A stretch of DNA of 64,000 nt from Amyloporia xantha (GCA_036971615.1 JAYKKR010000008.1:124001-188000); one strand, 5' to 3'; positions 24,510-39,165 are shown, counted from the stretch's first letter. Numbers and translations are program-made. The notes: a model not told the origin generated them from the sequence alone.

Positions 24510-25445
24510 ATGACCTACTGTGTACGTGGGAGATGGAATTCTCAGGCGATTTGCACTCATTTCTATCGGCATGATTAGTCGATCCGTGGGTGTGGGTAGA
24601 ATCCTTGAGTTCTGGGAGTACACATTCACTGCTATTCCTCTATTCATTGCTGAACACAGCTGACTGTGATCTTCGTTATGTGATGCTCCTTCGGTGGACA
24701 CGTTCTGAGGCCCGGTGCAGCAAAATAGGGGTAACCTGACTCCGCTCAAGCTCAAAGTGTGTCCCTTCTCCCTTCCTTCTCGGACCGCTGATTGACCCCC
24801 AAGCCGTGATTGTACGGTGTGAACTCCCGGTGTAATGTCTGGGTAAAGGCTCCCAGCAAGGATCTACAAGTGCCTACCAGGATCATCAAATTTCGAATCA
24901 CGGCTCAGTACGATCGTCGGAACCGCATCGAAGTGCACTACCCAACATTTCGCACAGTCCAGGCTTTCCTCACCTCACAATCCTTATGAACTTTATTGCG
25001 ACGTCGACGATATATACATATACTGTCCTCTGCAGCTCTGCGTATTGTTCTCGGTGAGGCTGAGGGAAAACGGGACTTTGAGACTCGGCCGATTCGGTCA
25101 CGTGACATCCCCACGACGCGTGCGCGACGCATGTCACAGCTTCGATCGCGTGTGGCATTGTGTAGCGATGAGGACAACTCTGATGATAATCTTAGGCTGA
25201 CCTTGATCCTGAAACTCAACGATACTCTGGTCTGTCAATCTCTTATATGATATCACCGTTCTCTCATTAATTATTGATCTGAAATCTATCGAATCATCTG
25301 CAGTTCCGTGGTCAATACCTCCCTTTGTAACGTACGGCCACTCCTTTTGAACATAGTAGAGTTGTCGTGAGTGTATATCCACTGGATGAAATGGTATTGC
25401 ATCATTCAATCTTGCTTTATGCATGTTCTACGCCTGATAGCGATC
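24510..25445. other. Intergenic region
   Basis: Nothing firm. It may contain 5' exons of the uncertain minus-strand gene at 24252-24509 and the promoter of the second SET gene. Confidence 0.35.
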
Positions 25446-27332
25446 ATGACTCGCAAACGCGGCTCTCGTAAGAAATTAGCCAGGGCGGCGCCGGCGGCCG
25501 TGCGTGCGGAGGACCCTGTCCCTGCAGCTCCCGAATCTATATCCACAAGTGGGTCCACTACTCCCACACAAGAGAACATCCTTAAGGACCCGTTTACCAA
25601 TTCGTTCGGGATAGTTCATAATGCCTCCGAATCTGCATCTACAGACGCATATGCCACTCCGATGCAGGAGAACATCCTGGCCGGACTATTGAAAGGCTCA
25701 GCTGGTGCAAACTCCGGTGCATCAGATGATATGTCTACAAACGAATCTGCCCCCCGAGAACATCGTTTGACGGGCCTAGTGAAAGGCCCGATGGGCGCAG
25801 CTGGCGACGTCGCCACCGCCAAACCCATACCCGCTGATGCTTTCGCCACTTCGGCCCAACGCATGATAGAATTTTTCAGAAACCATGAAGCAGCCACTGC
25901 AAGCTCTGCTGCCTCTAGTCCTACCTCCCCAAACGACTCCGCTGCTTGGACAGGAGAGGCAGGCCTTATGAACATACTTGAGAGAGCAAGTGGCGTCCGA
26001 GCTGGAGTGGCGTCTTCGTCCTTGTCCTCTTCCGGAACCGTCAGCAAACCTTCAGCTGAGGAGATGCTTATGCAATTGATGGCAGAGGCAGCAAACGCTC
26101 CCCCTGACATGGCCTCGCGGATGTCCAGGGCTGACTTTAACAAGTTAACACCTGAGGAAACGCTCTTTCGAGGCCTGGCAACTATTTTGCGCAACCCCAG
26201 TACTATCGAGACATCGCGAGTTGTGTTGGAGAGTCCGCGCGTCGTGAGCTATCGCGAATTTGAAGATGGAATGCCTTGCTTTCTTTATCTGTCGCCGACG
26301 GAGAAGGGTGATCACACTAGCACCGTGGTGGTTGACGTTCAAGAAAATATATTGCAGTTAGCTTTGCAATTACCGGCCGTAGTGGCGAAGCCGTGCCCAG
26401 GCAGCTTGCGGGAGCCATGCTACCGTATTGGCCAGACACCGGATAGGGGGCTAGGAATGTTTGCGAAAAGACAGATCAAAGCAGGCGAGCTGGTCATTGC
26501 CGAGAGGCCCGTCTACGTGTCGAATAATCATCTCTTTAGCACAAGTCCCCAGACTCTGTACGCGGACGAGGAATTCTATAATTCAGCCCTCTCTGGCCTC
26601 TCCCCGGCGTATCGCGAGACTGTACTGGGGCTACACAACGCATTTCCTCCGGGCAGCCGCATCGATCCTGTCTCTGGGATCATACTCACAAACTGTTTCG
26701 AAGCGAGGATATCTGACGGATCTATTTATGCGGCGCTGTTCCCCACATTATCCCGTGTTAATCACGACTGCTCACCCAACATGAATTATACCTGGTCGCG
26801 CCCCGACTTCTGTGGTCAATGCTTTGCCATGCGTGACATCGCAAAGAACGAGGAAATCACGGTGCTCTACATCAACGAGCTTGCCTCTCAGGCGGATCGC
26901 CAGAAGGCTCTCGCACAGCGATATTTCTTCACATGCAAATGCAAGACTTGCTCTCTCTGTCCATCTTTGCAGAAGGAAAACAATGCGCGGCGTAAAACAA
27001 TCGGCATTATACTTACGAGTCTAAGGGACTCCAAACGTAGTGATCTCCCGCGCTATTCCCTAGAGGGGCTTCAGCAAGCTCTGCGGTGGGCCGAAGAAGA
27101 CGGCCTCATGACCCGGTACGCACAACTCCTGTACCACGGCAGCAAGTGGGTGACAGCGTATATTAATCCGGAGGTTGGCCTCCAGTGGCTCAAGGACGCG
27201 AGGAGAGTGTTCACGACCGTTGTGGGCCAGGATTCATCTATGATCAAGGAGATTGATCTTGCCGAGAACATGTTAGCCGAGGAATTGGCAAGCGTCGGTC
27301 TTCCAGGTAACTGGCCGACGGCATCCACATGA
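25446..27332 (+). CDS. SET-domain protein, SMYD-like without MYND (copy 2, long N-terminus)
   Basis: Single exon, 628 residues from the ATG at 25446; the basic opening MTRKRGSRKK fits a start better than the upstream ATGs. The C-terminal two thirds match copy 1 at 16248-17483: RVVS, PCFLYL, RGLGMFAKRQI, FPTLSR, NHDCSPN near residue 439, NEEITVLY near 468 and post-SET CKCKTC near 496. The N-terminal 260 residues are Ala/Ser/Thr-rich and contain degenerate repeats (TPTQENIL, TPMQENIL and related KGSAG/KGPMG units). Copy 1 lacks this extension. Lysine methyltransferase activity is inferred from intact motifs; the target is unknown. Confidence 0.85.
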   Translation: MTRKRGSRKKLARAAPAAVRAEDPVPAAPESISTSGSTTPTQENILKDPFTNSFGIVHNASESASTDAYATPMQENILAGLLKGSAGANSGASDDMSTNESAPREHRLTGLVKGPMGAAGDVATAKPIPADAFATSAQRMIEFFRNHEAATASSAASSPTSPNDSAAWTGEAGLMNILERASGVRAGVASSSLSSSGTVSKPSAEEMLMQLMAEAANAPPDMASRMSRADFNKLTPEETLFRGLATILRNPSTIETSRVVLESPRVVSYREFEDGMPCFLYLSPTEKGDHTSTVVVDVQENILQLALQLPAVVAKPCPGSLREPCYRIGQTPDRGLGMFAKRQIKAGELVIAERPVYVSNNHLFSTSPQTLYADEEFYNSALSGLSPAYRETVLGLHNAFPPGSRIDPVSGIILTNCFEARISDGSIYAALFPTLSRVNHDCSPNMNYTWSRPDFCGQCFAMRDIAKNEEITVLYINELASQADRQKALAQRYFFTCKCKTCSLCPSLQKENNARRKTIGIILTSLRDSKRSDLPRYSLEGLQQALRWAEEDGLMTRYAQLLYHGSKWVTAYINPEVGLQWLKDARRVFTTVVGQDSSMIKEIDLAENMLAEELASVGLPGNWPTAST

Positions 27333-28107
27333 AGGGTAGTAAAATGACACTGCTGTCGGACATATATTGCTATTTTGCTGTTTAGATTCCATGTTATCGA
27401 TGCTATTGTACCACGCTGTTATCGTCGATGTCAGCATCTTGCATTCAGTGTATATCTAGACTGTTTTGGAGAACACGATAGACAGAGGTTCTGTACTAGT
27501 GACCAGGCGTGATTTGCTCAGCCGCTTTGCAACAGGAAATGATAAGCTGTTTGAATCCTTAGAAGATATTCGCAGTCTGGTAGAATGCGCCTGGTATGGT
27601 CCATCTTCACCTCGAAGTTTGCAACCTTCTCCAATAGGGCACAAGTAAGCAGTTCGTTTCGGCTGAGCTAATAGCGTATCAAGCTGGCTTATCGCGTACG
27701 TTAGAATAATATAGCAATCTTCGAAGCTCATCCGTATTCTTGTCGATGCTGTTAAGTTCAAATACCCAAATACTGAAGAAATGGAACCGGATGGTCACGG
27801 ATGTCTATTGCAGACCGCCAGAGATTTCGCAACTTCCGAGCCGGTCAACCCCAAAATTCAAATCGATCGTCAGTGCTCCCTCCCGAGCAAACGTCAGTAA
27901 CATTGGGATGATCTAGTACATATGAGTCATTAGCTAATAATAGATGCGATACAGAGAAATATGCCGCCAAATGTGTACACTGGTAGAATCAATAATGATA
28001 TCGTGGTGCTAGTTATAAATATCTAGTCAACAGTCGTCCACCTCTCCGTCCTCATCTTGAATCAAGATCATGTGAAAAGACGTAAGACAGACCGTTTTAC
28101 TGAAGCT
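27333..28107. other. Intergenic between convergent genes
   Basis: Shared 3' region of the SET gene (plus) and the peroxidase gene (minus). Small frames only. Confidence 0.4.
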
Positions 28108-29003
28108 TCAGCTCTGATTTCCTCCATAAGGAGATTCACCTTGATTGATCCCCTGCACGGTTTTCAGCAGCGTCTGTTCGCGACTGGGCACAAAGCCTTC
28201 GGGGAACCGCTCATTCAGCCACCACTCTCGTATCCACTCCACGGGCACAGTCTCATTGCCCTGACCGAAAATCCCAAGGACCATGGACATTTCTCCGCGC
28301 GCGATCTCCTCATGAAGTGCATCGAGCGGATGGCTGTAGGCTTTCTCTCGAATGACCCTGGCCATGGCGAAGTCGTGCATGTTCATGAATTGCCCGTCAG
28401 TTGACTGATTGAGAAGTTGGTTGATGAGCATGGGGCTTGCTTTCCAAGGGGCATACTCTTCGTCACCGATAGCATCCCGATGACCGAGAGAAGCGTTGTG
28501 CTCGATATAGTTGTGCCGCGAAAGATCAGCGAGCGAAAGTACGGAGTACTGGGAAAGTAGAATGTGTCCACCAAATGTCAGGAGAGTCGCGAGCGGGAGT
28601 GAAAGGTTGTAACCCTCCCGAAGGGCACGAATGTAATCTGTGCGAGTGATCTCGCGGCCATCGTGTGGTCTATGACCTGGATTAATCCAGGGAAATAACT
28701 CAGAAAACGCCAAAACTCACAGAAAGCCGTGATTCGCTAGAGTATTTAATGCTGGACAAGGCGATCGACTATCATCAACCCGTGGGGGGACATATGGATG
28801 GTTATCCAGAGAGAACGGGTCCAATTGCATATGGGCAAGGTCATAAAGTGACATACTGAGCGTAAAAATACATGAGTACTGAATATCACGATGACGTAGG
28901 CATCATACATGAGCTTTACCACAACTGCGACAACTCCTGTCACAAGAGCATACTTGAGCAGCAGTCGGATAAGGCTTTTGGAAGAGGTTGTGTTCTTTGC
29001 CAT
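28108..29003 (-). CDS. Membrane-anchored heme-thiolate peroxidase (peroxidase family 2)
   Basis: Three exons (29003-28909, 28855-28721, 28669-28108) sum to exactly 264 codons. Residues 11-31 form a hydrophobic helix, probably an uncleaved anchor or signal. The proximal PCP motif is present in SPCPALNTLANHGFLP, with Cys65 as the expected heme-thiolate ligand. The acid-base motif follows as IEHNASL (Glu133-His134-Asn135), where most relatives have EHD. The C-terminal helix pattern is REKAYSHPLDALHEEIARGEM, then WWLNERFPEGFVP. This is the short chloroperoxidase/unspecific peroxygenase family, which oxygenates or halogenates organic compounds with peroxide. Substrates cannot be predicted. Confidence 0.85.
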
Positions 29004-31444
29004 GCTGGTGGGAGGTGGGGGAGGTAGATACAGGCCGGCAATGTTTGTTGTTCCCTTTTATCCACGCAGGTTATGATATGAGCGTCGGCGCCCCCATCAA
29101 CGGTGCACTGCAATGAGCGCGGTGCATTGATATTGGACTGTCATGATTTAGCTTCGGGATTTCCCCGCGCCTGAACCTTACCTCTTTGGGAGTGCCATCG
29201 TCCAAACCACCAGACTGACTCTTCATTCTTCACCCATAGTACGAATTCGAGTGTGCTCATCTCGCGCATGTGCTCGGCGGCACAAGTACTTACGACGATG
29301 ACAACGTATCGGTGAGATTAATGGAATCACGGAAGTCAGATTGTCTTCATGTTGAACACCGGAACTATACCATCATGTGACCGTCAACAGGCCCATTGAA
29401 CGAGACGCAAGGCACGCACTTCAGACTGTAGCGGGAGTGAGTTGGCTGAGAACGAAAAGGAAACAGCGATCCCGTAACCAGATATGTACAGCCTCGAGCT
29501 CGCCTAGCACCGCCGTACACGTAAAAATATTGGTCTTCCTGAGATTTTACCTATTTAGGGCTTGACGCCTCCAGTGATGATCTGATGACAAATTGATATG
29601 CGCGCCCTCACAGGAACTATCTGCCTAGTAGGACCCAATGTGACGTGCACATTCCGTTATATTTCCATTCATGCCGCCCAGGGGTTACCAAGGGAACCAG
29701 GATTAAGTCTCGCATTGACACAAGAATGGAACGCCTTGACCACTCGCAACCGTGACGGTGGACTTGCGGAACAGATGCAAATTTGACCCATCGGAAGTCA
29801 AATGACCACCTGCGTGAAAGAGGCCACGTAAGAAGGCATGGCTTGACAAACAGAAAGCCGCACATACTGGCGACCGCAACCTAATAGAGTCGCATAACTG
29901 AAACTGTCGACAACAATGGAAATAGTGGTACACAAAGCGCGCACTGCAACCTTCAAGATAGGCATCATGACGCCTGATACAGAGAACTACAAAGAGAAGT
30001 ATGTAGACCTCCATGTGCAGCGAACGACTCACTGTGTAACGAGCACATGGGACACGATTGCGACATCACATCTCATAGCGGAGATATAAGTCACCCGAAT
30101 CAAGTTTCCCATGAGATTTGAGGACAGGAAAAAAAGCTTGAAATAGAATCGGAAGAGACGAATATGAAGTTGAATATATATCACGGGCTTGAAAGAACGC
30201 GCCTGCAATTGATTGAGTCCGTATTCCCTATCCTGTACAGTCCGTCAGTGGTGTAAGGTGGATTCGGGGAACTCTATACAGAACCCTTGCTGGTGAGCGA
30301 ATTCCCCTGGAAATGTCTGTCTATTCAATATCATAGCGCGAAAACAATCACTCACATGTACATCACGGCATGGTCATTGGATTGGTGGTACCGATATACT
30401 CTTTCATAATACTGTCGGGGATCATCTCACTTCATGTGCACGCAGACTTGAACACGAGGTTCCATCACGGAGACTTGACCTCAAAGTCATGTTCTTGTTG
30501 CACAAGCACGGCACGCTCACCACGCGTTGTTAACAAATGATATATAGGGATCATGTCCCAAATACCATGTGGCAGTGATGAAGGCGAGGTATATGTTTCA
30601 AGGCGAATAATGCATAAGAAATGTCAGTGAATTCTGGACAAAAACGAACCTTGGATTGGGCGAAGATGACTGACCCATCAACAGAAAGATTCTGAAAAAG
30701 CCTCCCTGGCGCCATTAATCCGTGGGGACCCTCCAAAATTGAGCAGCTTTAAGTATTCGAGGAAGAACCGGACAGCTGGTCATTAGCCCGCAATGTTCTT
30801 GACAGTGAAAGACATGGAAACGACGAGCTCGTCGTTGGACCTGGGCTAAGTGGGCGCCAGTGGCGCACTGCCTGATCTCGATCATCGCTAGATGCACTCA
30901 CAACCGCAGCAACGTTGTGTAGACGTTTGACCATTGACCTACTGTATGTGACACAAACGTATCAGAGGGCCATACACTGCACATCAAAGTTTATTATCCT
31001 GTGGTACAATACACGTTGGGCCAAGGCTGACATGACTACTAGTAACGTCGATAAGTGACGGTCTGTCGCTATCGAGGCAAAAACTTCCAGTGAGTTTGGC
31101 AGAATCATATCAATTTCTGCTCTATTCGCCTATCTTAGACTGCTCCCTTTCGACCGGCGAATGTGCTCGCCACGAATGTGAATCATGGTTGGAGGCGGCT
31201 GAGAAGCGGCTGAACAGTGGTAATTGCCACGGTCAGCCCAAGGTCAGCCCTTGTGACTGCTAGCTAAATAGCGTTGAGATTTGTCGTCAAAATCCTCACG
31301 GCTCTCCCGGAAATCGCTTGGACTATCTCTAGCCTTATACCTCGTACACCCTGAGTTCTAGTCGATCTCCGCTCAGACATTTCCCGAGAATCAGATCGTA
31401 AGCTCCCAGACTACTCCTGATTCGTGAGCGAACCTGGCTCAACA
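29004..31444. other. Gene-poor intergenic region
   Basis: About 2.4 kb with only short frames of no recognisable family, and no clear repeat ends. Promoters of the peroxidase gene (left) and F-box gene (right) must lie here. Confidence 0.45.
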
Positions 31445-33340
31445 ATGGATGTGGACGTTGCGGAGCTTACTGAAGCACTGCAGCGCAAGCGCACACCAAC
31501 GTATTGTTCTAAACGGTATGCTACCATTCCTAGGAGCGTATAGCTACCCAGCAGTAACCATTAATTTTGCACAGAATTCTCATCCAAAGCCAGGTATACC
31601 ATTCTCTGTTACCACACCAGTCCTTCGAGCTCGGAACTAACCTTTCGCTAGCTCGATGAACTCGAAGATAAGACGGTCTCTTTGCCTTCCGTCTTCAAGG
31701 TTCTCCGGACTGTCCCGCCGCCCATCTCCACTCTCCCCATGGAGGTTCTCGCATACATCTTTGCTATGGTTGCAAAGTCCACAATCACCTCTTTTCCGCC
31801 TTTCCTCGAGTCTCATTCAGCGCCATACGTCTGGCTGCGTGTCAGTCATGTCTGCCGTTTCTGGCGCGTCACTGCGTTGTCGTTTGCCTCTTTATGGACA
31901 ACAGTCGATGCTGCGCAGCCACGGTTGGTAGGCATGGCGCTTGCTCGCTCACGCACGGCTCCACTCAAAGTGATACTGCGCGATCGCGTTTGTGACGCCC
32001 GTGTCGCGGCGACGCTTGAGAGTCTTCAAATCCGGGCACAGATCGCGGAGCATTGCGGGCGAATTGAAGAACTGCATGTGGAGCCACACTTCAGTTATGG
32101 ACTAGGCTTGCTCAAATCGTTTCGCCGTCCCGCCTCCATGCTGCGCTCACTGACTATCGACAATGTGGATGACTCCGCAGCACGTCAACTTCCCCAGATG
32201 TTCTCCGGTGTCACCCCAAAACTGGAGCGCCTCTCTTTAGGCGGCTTCGTATCTTGGCCAGGGAACAAGTTCGAAAATCTAACTCAACTGTGCTTATATG
32301 ACCAACCGAAGTCCACGCGCCCTGGTCTTCGCACGTTCCTCGATCTTCTGGCTGCTTCCCCTTCTTTGCAGCAACTTAGCCTGATCGACGCCGGGCCCAC
32401 CGCATACCATACGGGTAGCGGCACTGAAATTATTGGAAATTCCGTCTCGCTTGGTGCCCTGCGTACACTGGATATTGGCAACTGGCCTCGAGCAGAAAGC
32501 ATTGCAACTTTCCTATCACATCTGACTCTGCCGTCAAGTACTAGGATCAATATTTGGGGAGCCCCTATCTTCACTAAACACCATCGCGCCAGCCTTGGGA
32601 CGCTGCTACCAGAGGACATATCCACAATCGCACCCTTACATAGAGTGACCACTTTCTGCGTTATGTCTCACACTCTTGTGCGGCATCAAGGGCAAGTTCG
32701 AAGAAGGTTCCGGACTAATAGTCGCAAGGGCGCTCTTCAAGTCGTCTCTGTTTCTGATGGCACCTTGCATCTCCTCGGCTTGTTTGACGGTGCCACTTGT
32801 TATCGCCACGGGGAAATTTCCGGCCGAATCGACTTGCAACATGTCGAGAGATTTACGTTTGCATTTGCACCGAATTGCACGCCAGAACTGCTCGAATGCG
32901 ACTGGATGGATCTGTTCCGTAACATGCCGCGCTTACACACGCTCACACTCTCGTCGGATGCGTCAGCGCCAATCCTCGCCTTGTTTCCGATTTCTATGTG
33001 GAATGATGAAAGTGACCATGAGTCCGCTCCCGTACTTTGCCCCAAACTTACAACGCTCACGGTCATCAACTGTGACAGCGACGATTTCGTTACATTGGAA
33101 ATAATTTCGTCAATTCGGACTGGGCACCTACGTCGGCTCACTATCAGAGCCTGCGACGTTAACGCCTTGCTACCCGATTCTGACGACAGGAAGAACCGGC
33201 GCTCCAAGAAGCACTCGCGAAGGAGCGGCGAAAGTTCACTCATGCAGACATTCACTACCGAGGAGATGCAGGAGTTAGAGCCCAAGTCATGGCCCAGTGA
33301 CGCATATCTGTGGGCAGAGTCCAGGAGGCGAAGCGCGTAG
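31445..33340 (+). CDS. F-box protein with leucine-rich-repeat-like C-terminus
   Basis: Exons 31445-31515, 31575-31593 (19 nt) and 31652-33340 give 592 residues. After a short acidic lead, an F-box lies at about residues 50-105: PPPISTLPMEVLAYIF, then VWLRVSHVCRFWRVTAL and LWTTV. This layout is typical of the very large F-box-like families of mushrooms, where the F-box binds Skp1 in an SCF ubiquitin ligase. The remainder has LRR-like spacing (for example LERLSLGGF, LQQLSLIDAG, LHTLTLSSD), probably the substrate-binding horseshoe. A basic patch rich in Lys, Arg and Ser follows near residues 540-560. The target is unknown. Confidence 0.8.
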
Positions 33341-33705
33341 GAGAGTTTGGAATATTACATCGCAGTTCTTCCTGAATGGATGGAATTTACTTTGCCAACT
33401 ACTGGTACAGATCAACGGTGATAGCAATGATACACAAGGTAAAGCACACAGAAGTAAAAACACAATCAATCATCAGAAGTGCAGCAGGCGTCATTGCAGA
33501 GCACGATTCTCAGTTCCTGGGGGATTCAGCAACGACTGAAGCTATAGACGAAAGCGTCAGCAAAGAACTACAGGGGTATATGAAAATAGAGTACATACAT
33601 GTTCCAAATCAGCGGTGGACACTACGTCCCCCGTATGCCCGTTGTCCACGGAATCACGCTGCGATCCCTCACCACTCTTGACATAGGAAGAATAAATTGT
33701 CAGAT

Positions 33706-34363
33706 TTATATGCAAATAGATGTAGGAGACCAGCGCACCTGCTCGAGCTTTGGCTGAGCACCGCCTGTCTTCTTATGGGTGCGGGCTGACGGGGTCGTGC
33801 CTGTCAAAGGTTCTTCACGGGGGACGATGTCGATCAAAAAGTCGAACTGGTCGGACTTGCTGAGAGCTTTTGCAATGTCGGCGCGCGATAGCGTGCGGCG
33901 TTTGTTCGAGTCCGCAATGATGAAGGCGCGAGCGGTTATTTCGGAGATGAATACTATTCGGTGTAGATTCAGGATGAGTGGGTGACAGTAGATATAACAA
34001 TGGAGGGACGTACCTTCACAGGCCTTGCAGAAGAGGATTGGTGCTGTTTGCATTGCGCCATAGTCAGATAAAGGGCTCAACGTGCGAGGACATCATGACG
34101 CACCGTCGGCTGCAATCATCTAACCGCCTGGTCAGTCAGAAAGGCAGGAGGCCTCACCACCTTCGTGAAAGCCCAAAGATGCTCACCTTGACTTCCGGAT
34201 CGCTCTTCATAACTTTCTTGATGCGAGCCAGGGGAAGTGGCGGGTGTCGATAGTCAGGTGTTTCCTGTTCAGCGGCATCGACCTGACGCTGCCAGAACGA
34301 GCGCAGAAAGTCCTGGAGAGGTTCGCCCGCTTGTACGTATGGCTTCGGATTGGAGGACGACAT
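33706..34363 (-). CDS. HAP5: NF-YC / HAP5 subunit of the CCAAT-binding factor
   Basis: Four exons (34363-34187, 34119-34104, 34043-34014, 33953-33706) give 156 residues. The protein shows the NF-YC histone fold: [44 protein letters not shown], then [13 protein letters not shown] and the [10 protein letters not shown] tail. It pairs with NF-YB and binds NF-YA to recognise CCAAT in promoters. The second exon is only 16 nt and encodes MIAAD plus a split codon, so automated annotation could easily miss it. The last residues may be altered by a further intron after LEQ (a GTGCGC follows). It is head to head with RVB1, with 192 bp between start codons. Confidence 0.9.
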
Positions 34364-34555
34364 GACTGGGAAAGACTGAAATACAATGGCGGCTCGAAAG
34401 GTTATGCGTAATGTTTTGCGATGACTGCCTTCACGAGATAAGCTCAAACAAACAAAGCTATCGTAAATATAGATTACGATGAATATGGTGGAAAAGCTTA
34501 TTTTGAATTACGCCTTCACAAACTCGATCGAAATTCCTCTTCGTGCTAAACGACG
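34364..34555. promoter_or_regulatory. Bidirectional promoter region, HAP5/RVB1
   Basis: Only 192 bp separate the two divergent start codons, so the genes must share or overlap promoter elements. No TATA box or CCAAT/ATTGG was seen. Confidence 0.5.
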
Positions 34556-36338
<1,783 letters not shown>

Positions 36339-38418
36339 CCGGGTCACTATTGCACCCGTGGACCGCCAGAGCCTGGAGGATACTCCAGAAGTGAAGTCAG
36401 GAGGTGCGTGATATATCGCATTATATCGTGATCTGGGGTGCTGTTCAGCCAACGTCCTGTCATAGGTAATCTAATGGACACAGCTGTTGATGAGAAGTAT
36501 GTTTCCACACGAAAATCAACGGACCTTGCAAGGGGCGCACGGTCCGAGTTTCTTGTATTCATATTTAATGTATGAGATCCTCGAGGCTATCAACGTGACA
36601 CGACGTGGTCAGATGTAATACTTCTTTCATCTCACGCATAGGCATCTGACTGCTGTGGTGCGTTGTGATGGGGCACCTCTATTTGCTTGCCTTCCTGGGC
36701 TGGATAGGCCATCGACCCCCTCATTTCTGGTTCCCAGGTCACTGAATACTTGGGTACGGGATTATGGCTCATGCACATCTGCCCTTTAACCCCTTCGCTG
36801 ACTGTTCAGGGAGGTTTCTCGAATCGCAAGCATGAATTCTCCTCACCCTTGATACTGTTCCTCTCGGTACCTATCGTGCAGGTACTCCGGTTGCGATATC
36901 GCTTCTCGCCCATTCCTGTGACCTGGGTTCTATGAGCAGTCAAAATAAGTTCGGCGTTACCGTGCCTCACTTCCCGATGACACGGAAATACACCCTAGTC
37001 CAGTCTAGGGCTGGTTCTCAAGACTATTCAATCGATACACCCCGCTTCTCGGTCGCCGCCCTGAGACTGTCGATGCTGTATACGAGTGAATGATCCGGCT
37101 CGGACCTATACTGCATCGATCTTTATTACATACGGAAACCTGCTCACAAAACTAATGGGAAGATGTTGCTATGGGACGGGTGTGCTCGGTGGAGCGCCGA
37201 GAACGTCAGGTGTTCATAGAACTGGCATCGTGTAGATGTGCCAGAAGACTGAGCTGACCAGGCATCTTCGATACTAGTTTCCACAGCTAGGTACGCCACA
37301 GCAACAAACTGGAAGTGGCTCGCACTGACAAGTTGATCAGAAGCGGCGAGATGTATCACTAGGACTCGCGAAGCAGCGCAAGATGTCGTGGAAGTATGCT
37401 CTTTTTGTGGAGAGAGCGTTTAGATATGTGTATGGAGAAGGGGATGCGCCAGTTTCTCGTCTTCGGGTTGACAATTCGATCTCGCCGTTCTCTTCTCTAT
37501 CCGGTGATCTTAAGCTAATTGTGATGCGCAGCAGGAGACCTGCCTTCCTCACACGCTTTAGGTCGGTTTATCCTAAGAAGCCATGCAGGAATTTCTATGT
37601 CGACCAATGTTCAAATGGAATGGCCTGGGAGAATAAGAACTGGCAAGAGTATGGACAGGAACGGGGGACACCGAGTATAGGGTAAGTTCTGGGACTGACC
37701 ACATCTGCCTGCATGCAATCTACTGACGGCCGTGACAAGCATTAAATAGAATTAGCCAACCGGAGCTCCAGTGAGACCGTTGACTAACATGGACTAGAAA
37801 GGGCGCGTCGTCTATGACAGTCGAATTGCGCTCACGGTCATATACAGTTGGATGGGACATCTCGGGCTTGTCTCAATTCCAAGCCTCGAAGGCGCCTTGC
37901 TGCTTACTGGGGCCCGAACAACGCTTGCTTACTCCACTCCAGTCGCCGTGGTGCTCTTACAAGGTCCTCGGCCCCGGAGCTTCCAAAACACGTCGATGAG
38001 TCTCGGAAACTTGTTAGGCTGATATGCGGTAGAATCTCATCTATACATTAGGCATCACACGCTCGATCCACTGCTTCCAGAGCACAGAGAGGACCCTTTT
38101 TTGACTAGTCTATGCTTAGCAAGGCGTAGCAGGCGCTTCTTCAGGCCTATTCAGTTGAGCGGTCCGTATCGGGACATCTGGATCTCCCTATGTTTACTCT
38201 CTTCGGCGAGTATCGTACTCTGCGTCGCAGTACCGCTGATGCAAGCCGTATCCGGATCACACGTCCTGGTCATTGTGCCCTATATAAGTTCTGCCCTACC
38301 AGCTGCAACCACCAGTGCCCCCGCTCACTTCACGGAACCGACTTCTAACCATTACCCTCAGCGTTGCTGGTTATCCCATGTGTATTGGTTGAACCGATTG
38401 CTACTATAATTTGTCGCC
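36339..38418. other. Gene-poor intergenic region
   Basis: About 2 kb with frames up to 100 codons and no recognisable family. A TATATAAG at 38281-38288 probably serves the DUF6593 gene. Confidence 0.4.
38281..38288 (+). promoter_or_regulatory. TATA box of DUF6593 gene
   Basis: TATATAAG lies 131 bp upstream of the ATG at 38419. Confidence 0.45.
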
Positions 38419-39165
38419 ATGATCAACAGGACCCTCCCGTACTTCCTTGAGGACCGCACTGGTCTCCATATGGACTCTGACTTTGACGACATCTATGACC
38501 GCCTATTCTTCCGTGTTACACGGCCTTCAGAGCGCACCATGTCACAGAATATGGACTCTACTCTGATGATATACAATGTCGGCCGTCGGTCATCACTTAC
38601 ACGCGACGTTCGATCGTTCCAACGTGACCCATCAGTCATACTGGACTTCGGGCCGTATGGCGCGCTGGGCAAAATCTCTTTCGTAGGGTCCTCGATCTCT
38701 ATGCCGATGAATCAATACCTGAAGAAGACGTCAATGTTTAGTGGGTGAGTAGATATGTTGGACGTGCCTGAAGAATGTACTGACGCCGACTTTAGTTCGC
38801 TGTCGAGGAAGTTCAGAGCCTCTGACGGGGAAGAATATAAGTGGACGTACAAACGTGCTGAAGATCAGGAATGGTCGGTCAGTTGACCTGTACACATGAC
38901 TATTCCGATAACAACTCATCACAAGTACTCGCAGTGTGTGGATAGTCGAGACTATCTGGTTGCTCATTACAACTTGAAGCCTCCAAACAAGCCAGTATTC
39001 AGCACGTCTGGAAATATCCTGACAATTTATGAAGCATATGCTCGTCTCTCCGTCGGTGAGCCTGAGAGCCAATTTGCATGTAACGTGGAATCGTACGCTG
39101 ACATATCTTCAGAAATTCTAGCGTCCCTGACTATAATGCGGCACATAGCGGTGCATGGCCTCTAA
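38419..39165 (+). CDS. DUF6593-type basidiomycete protein
   Basis: Four exons (38419-38744, 38796-38877, 38935-39055, 39113-39165) sum to exactly 194 codons. The protein shows the general pattern of this mushroom family: an opening strand pair with RLFFRVTRP, a central segment with LGKISFVG, the family core RKFRASDGEEYKWTY, then YLVAHYNLKPP and a C-terminal strand ending EILASLTIMRHI. The fold resembles a small lipocalin/tubby-like barrel in my recollection of the family, but the function is unknown. No signal peptide is seen. The family name comes from recalled motifs, not a search. Confidence 0.7.
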
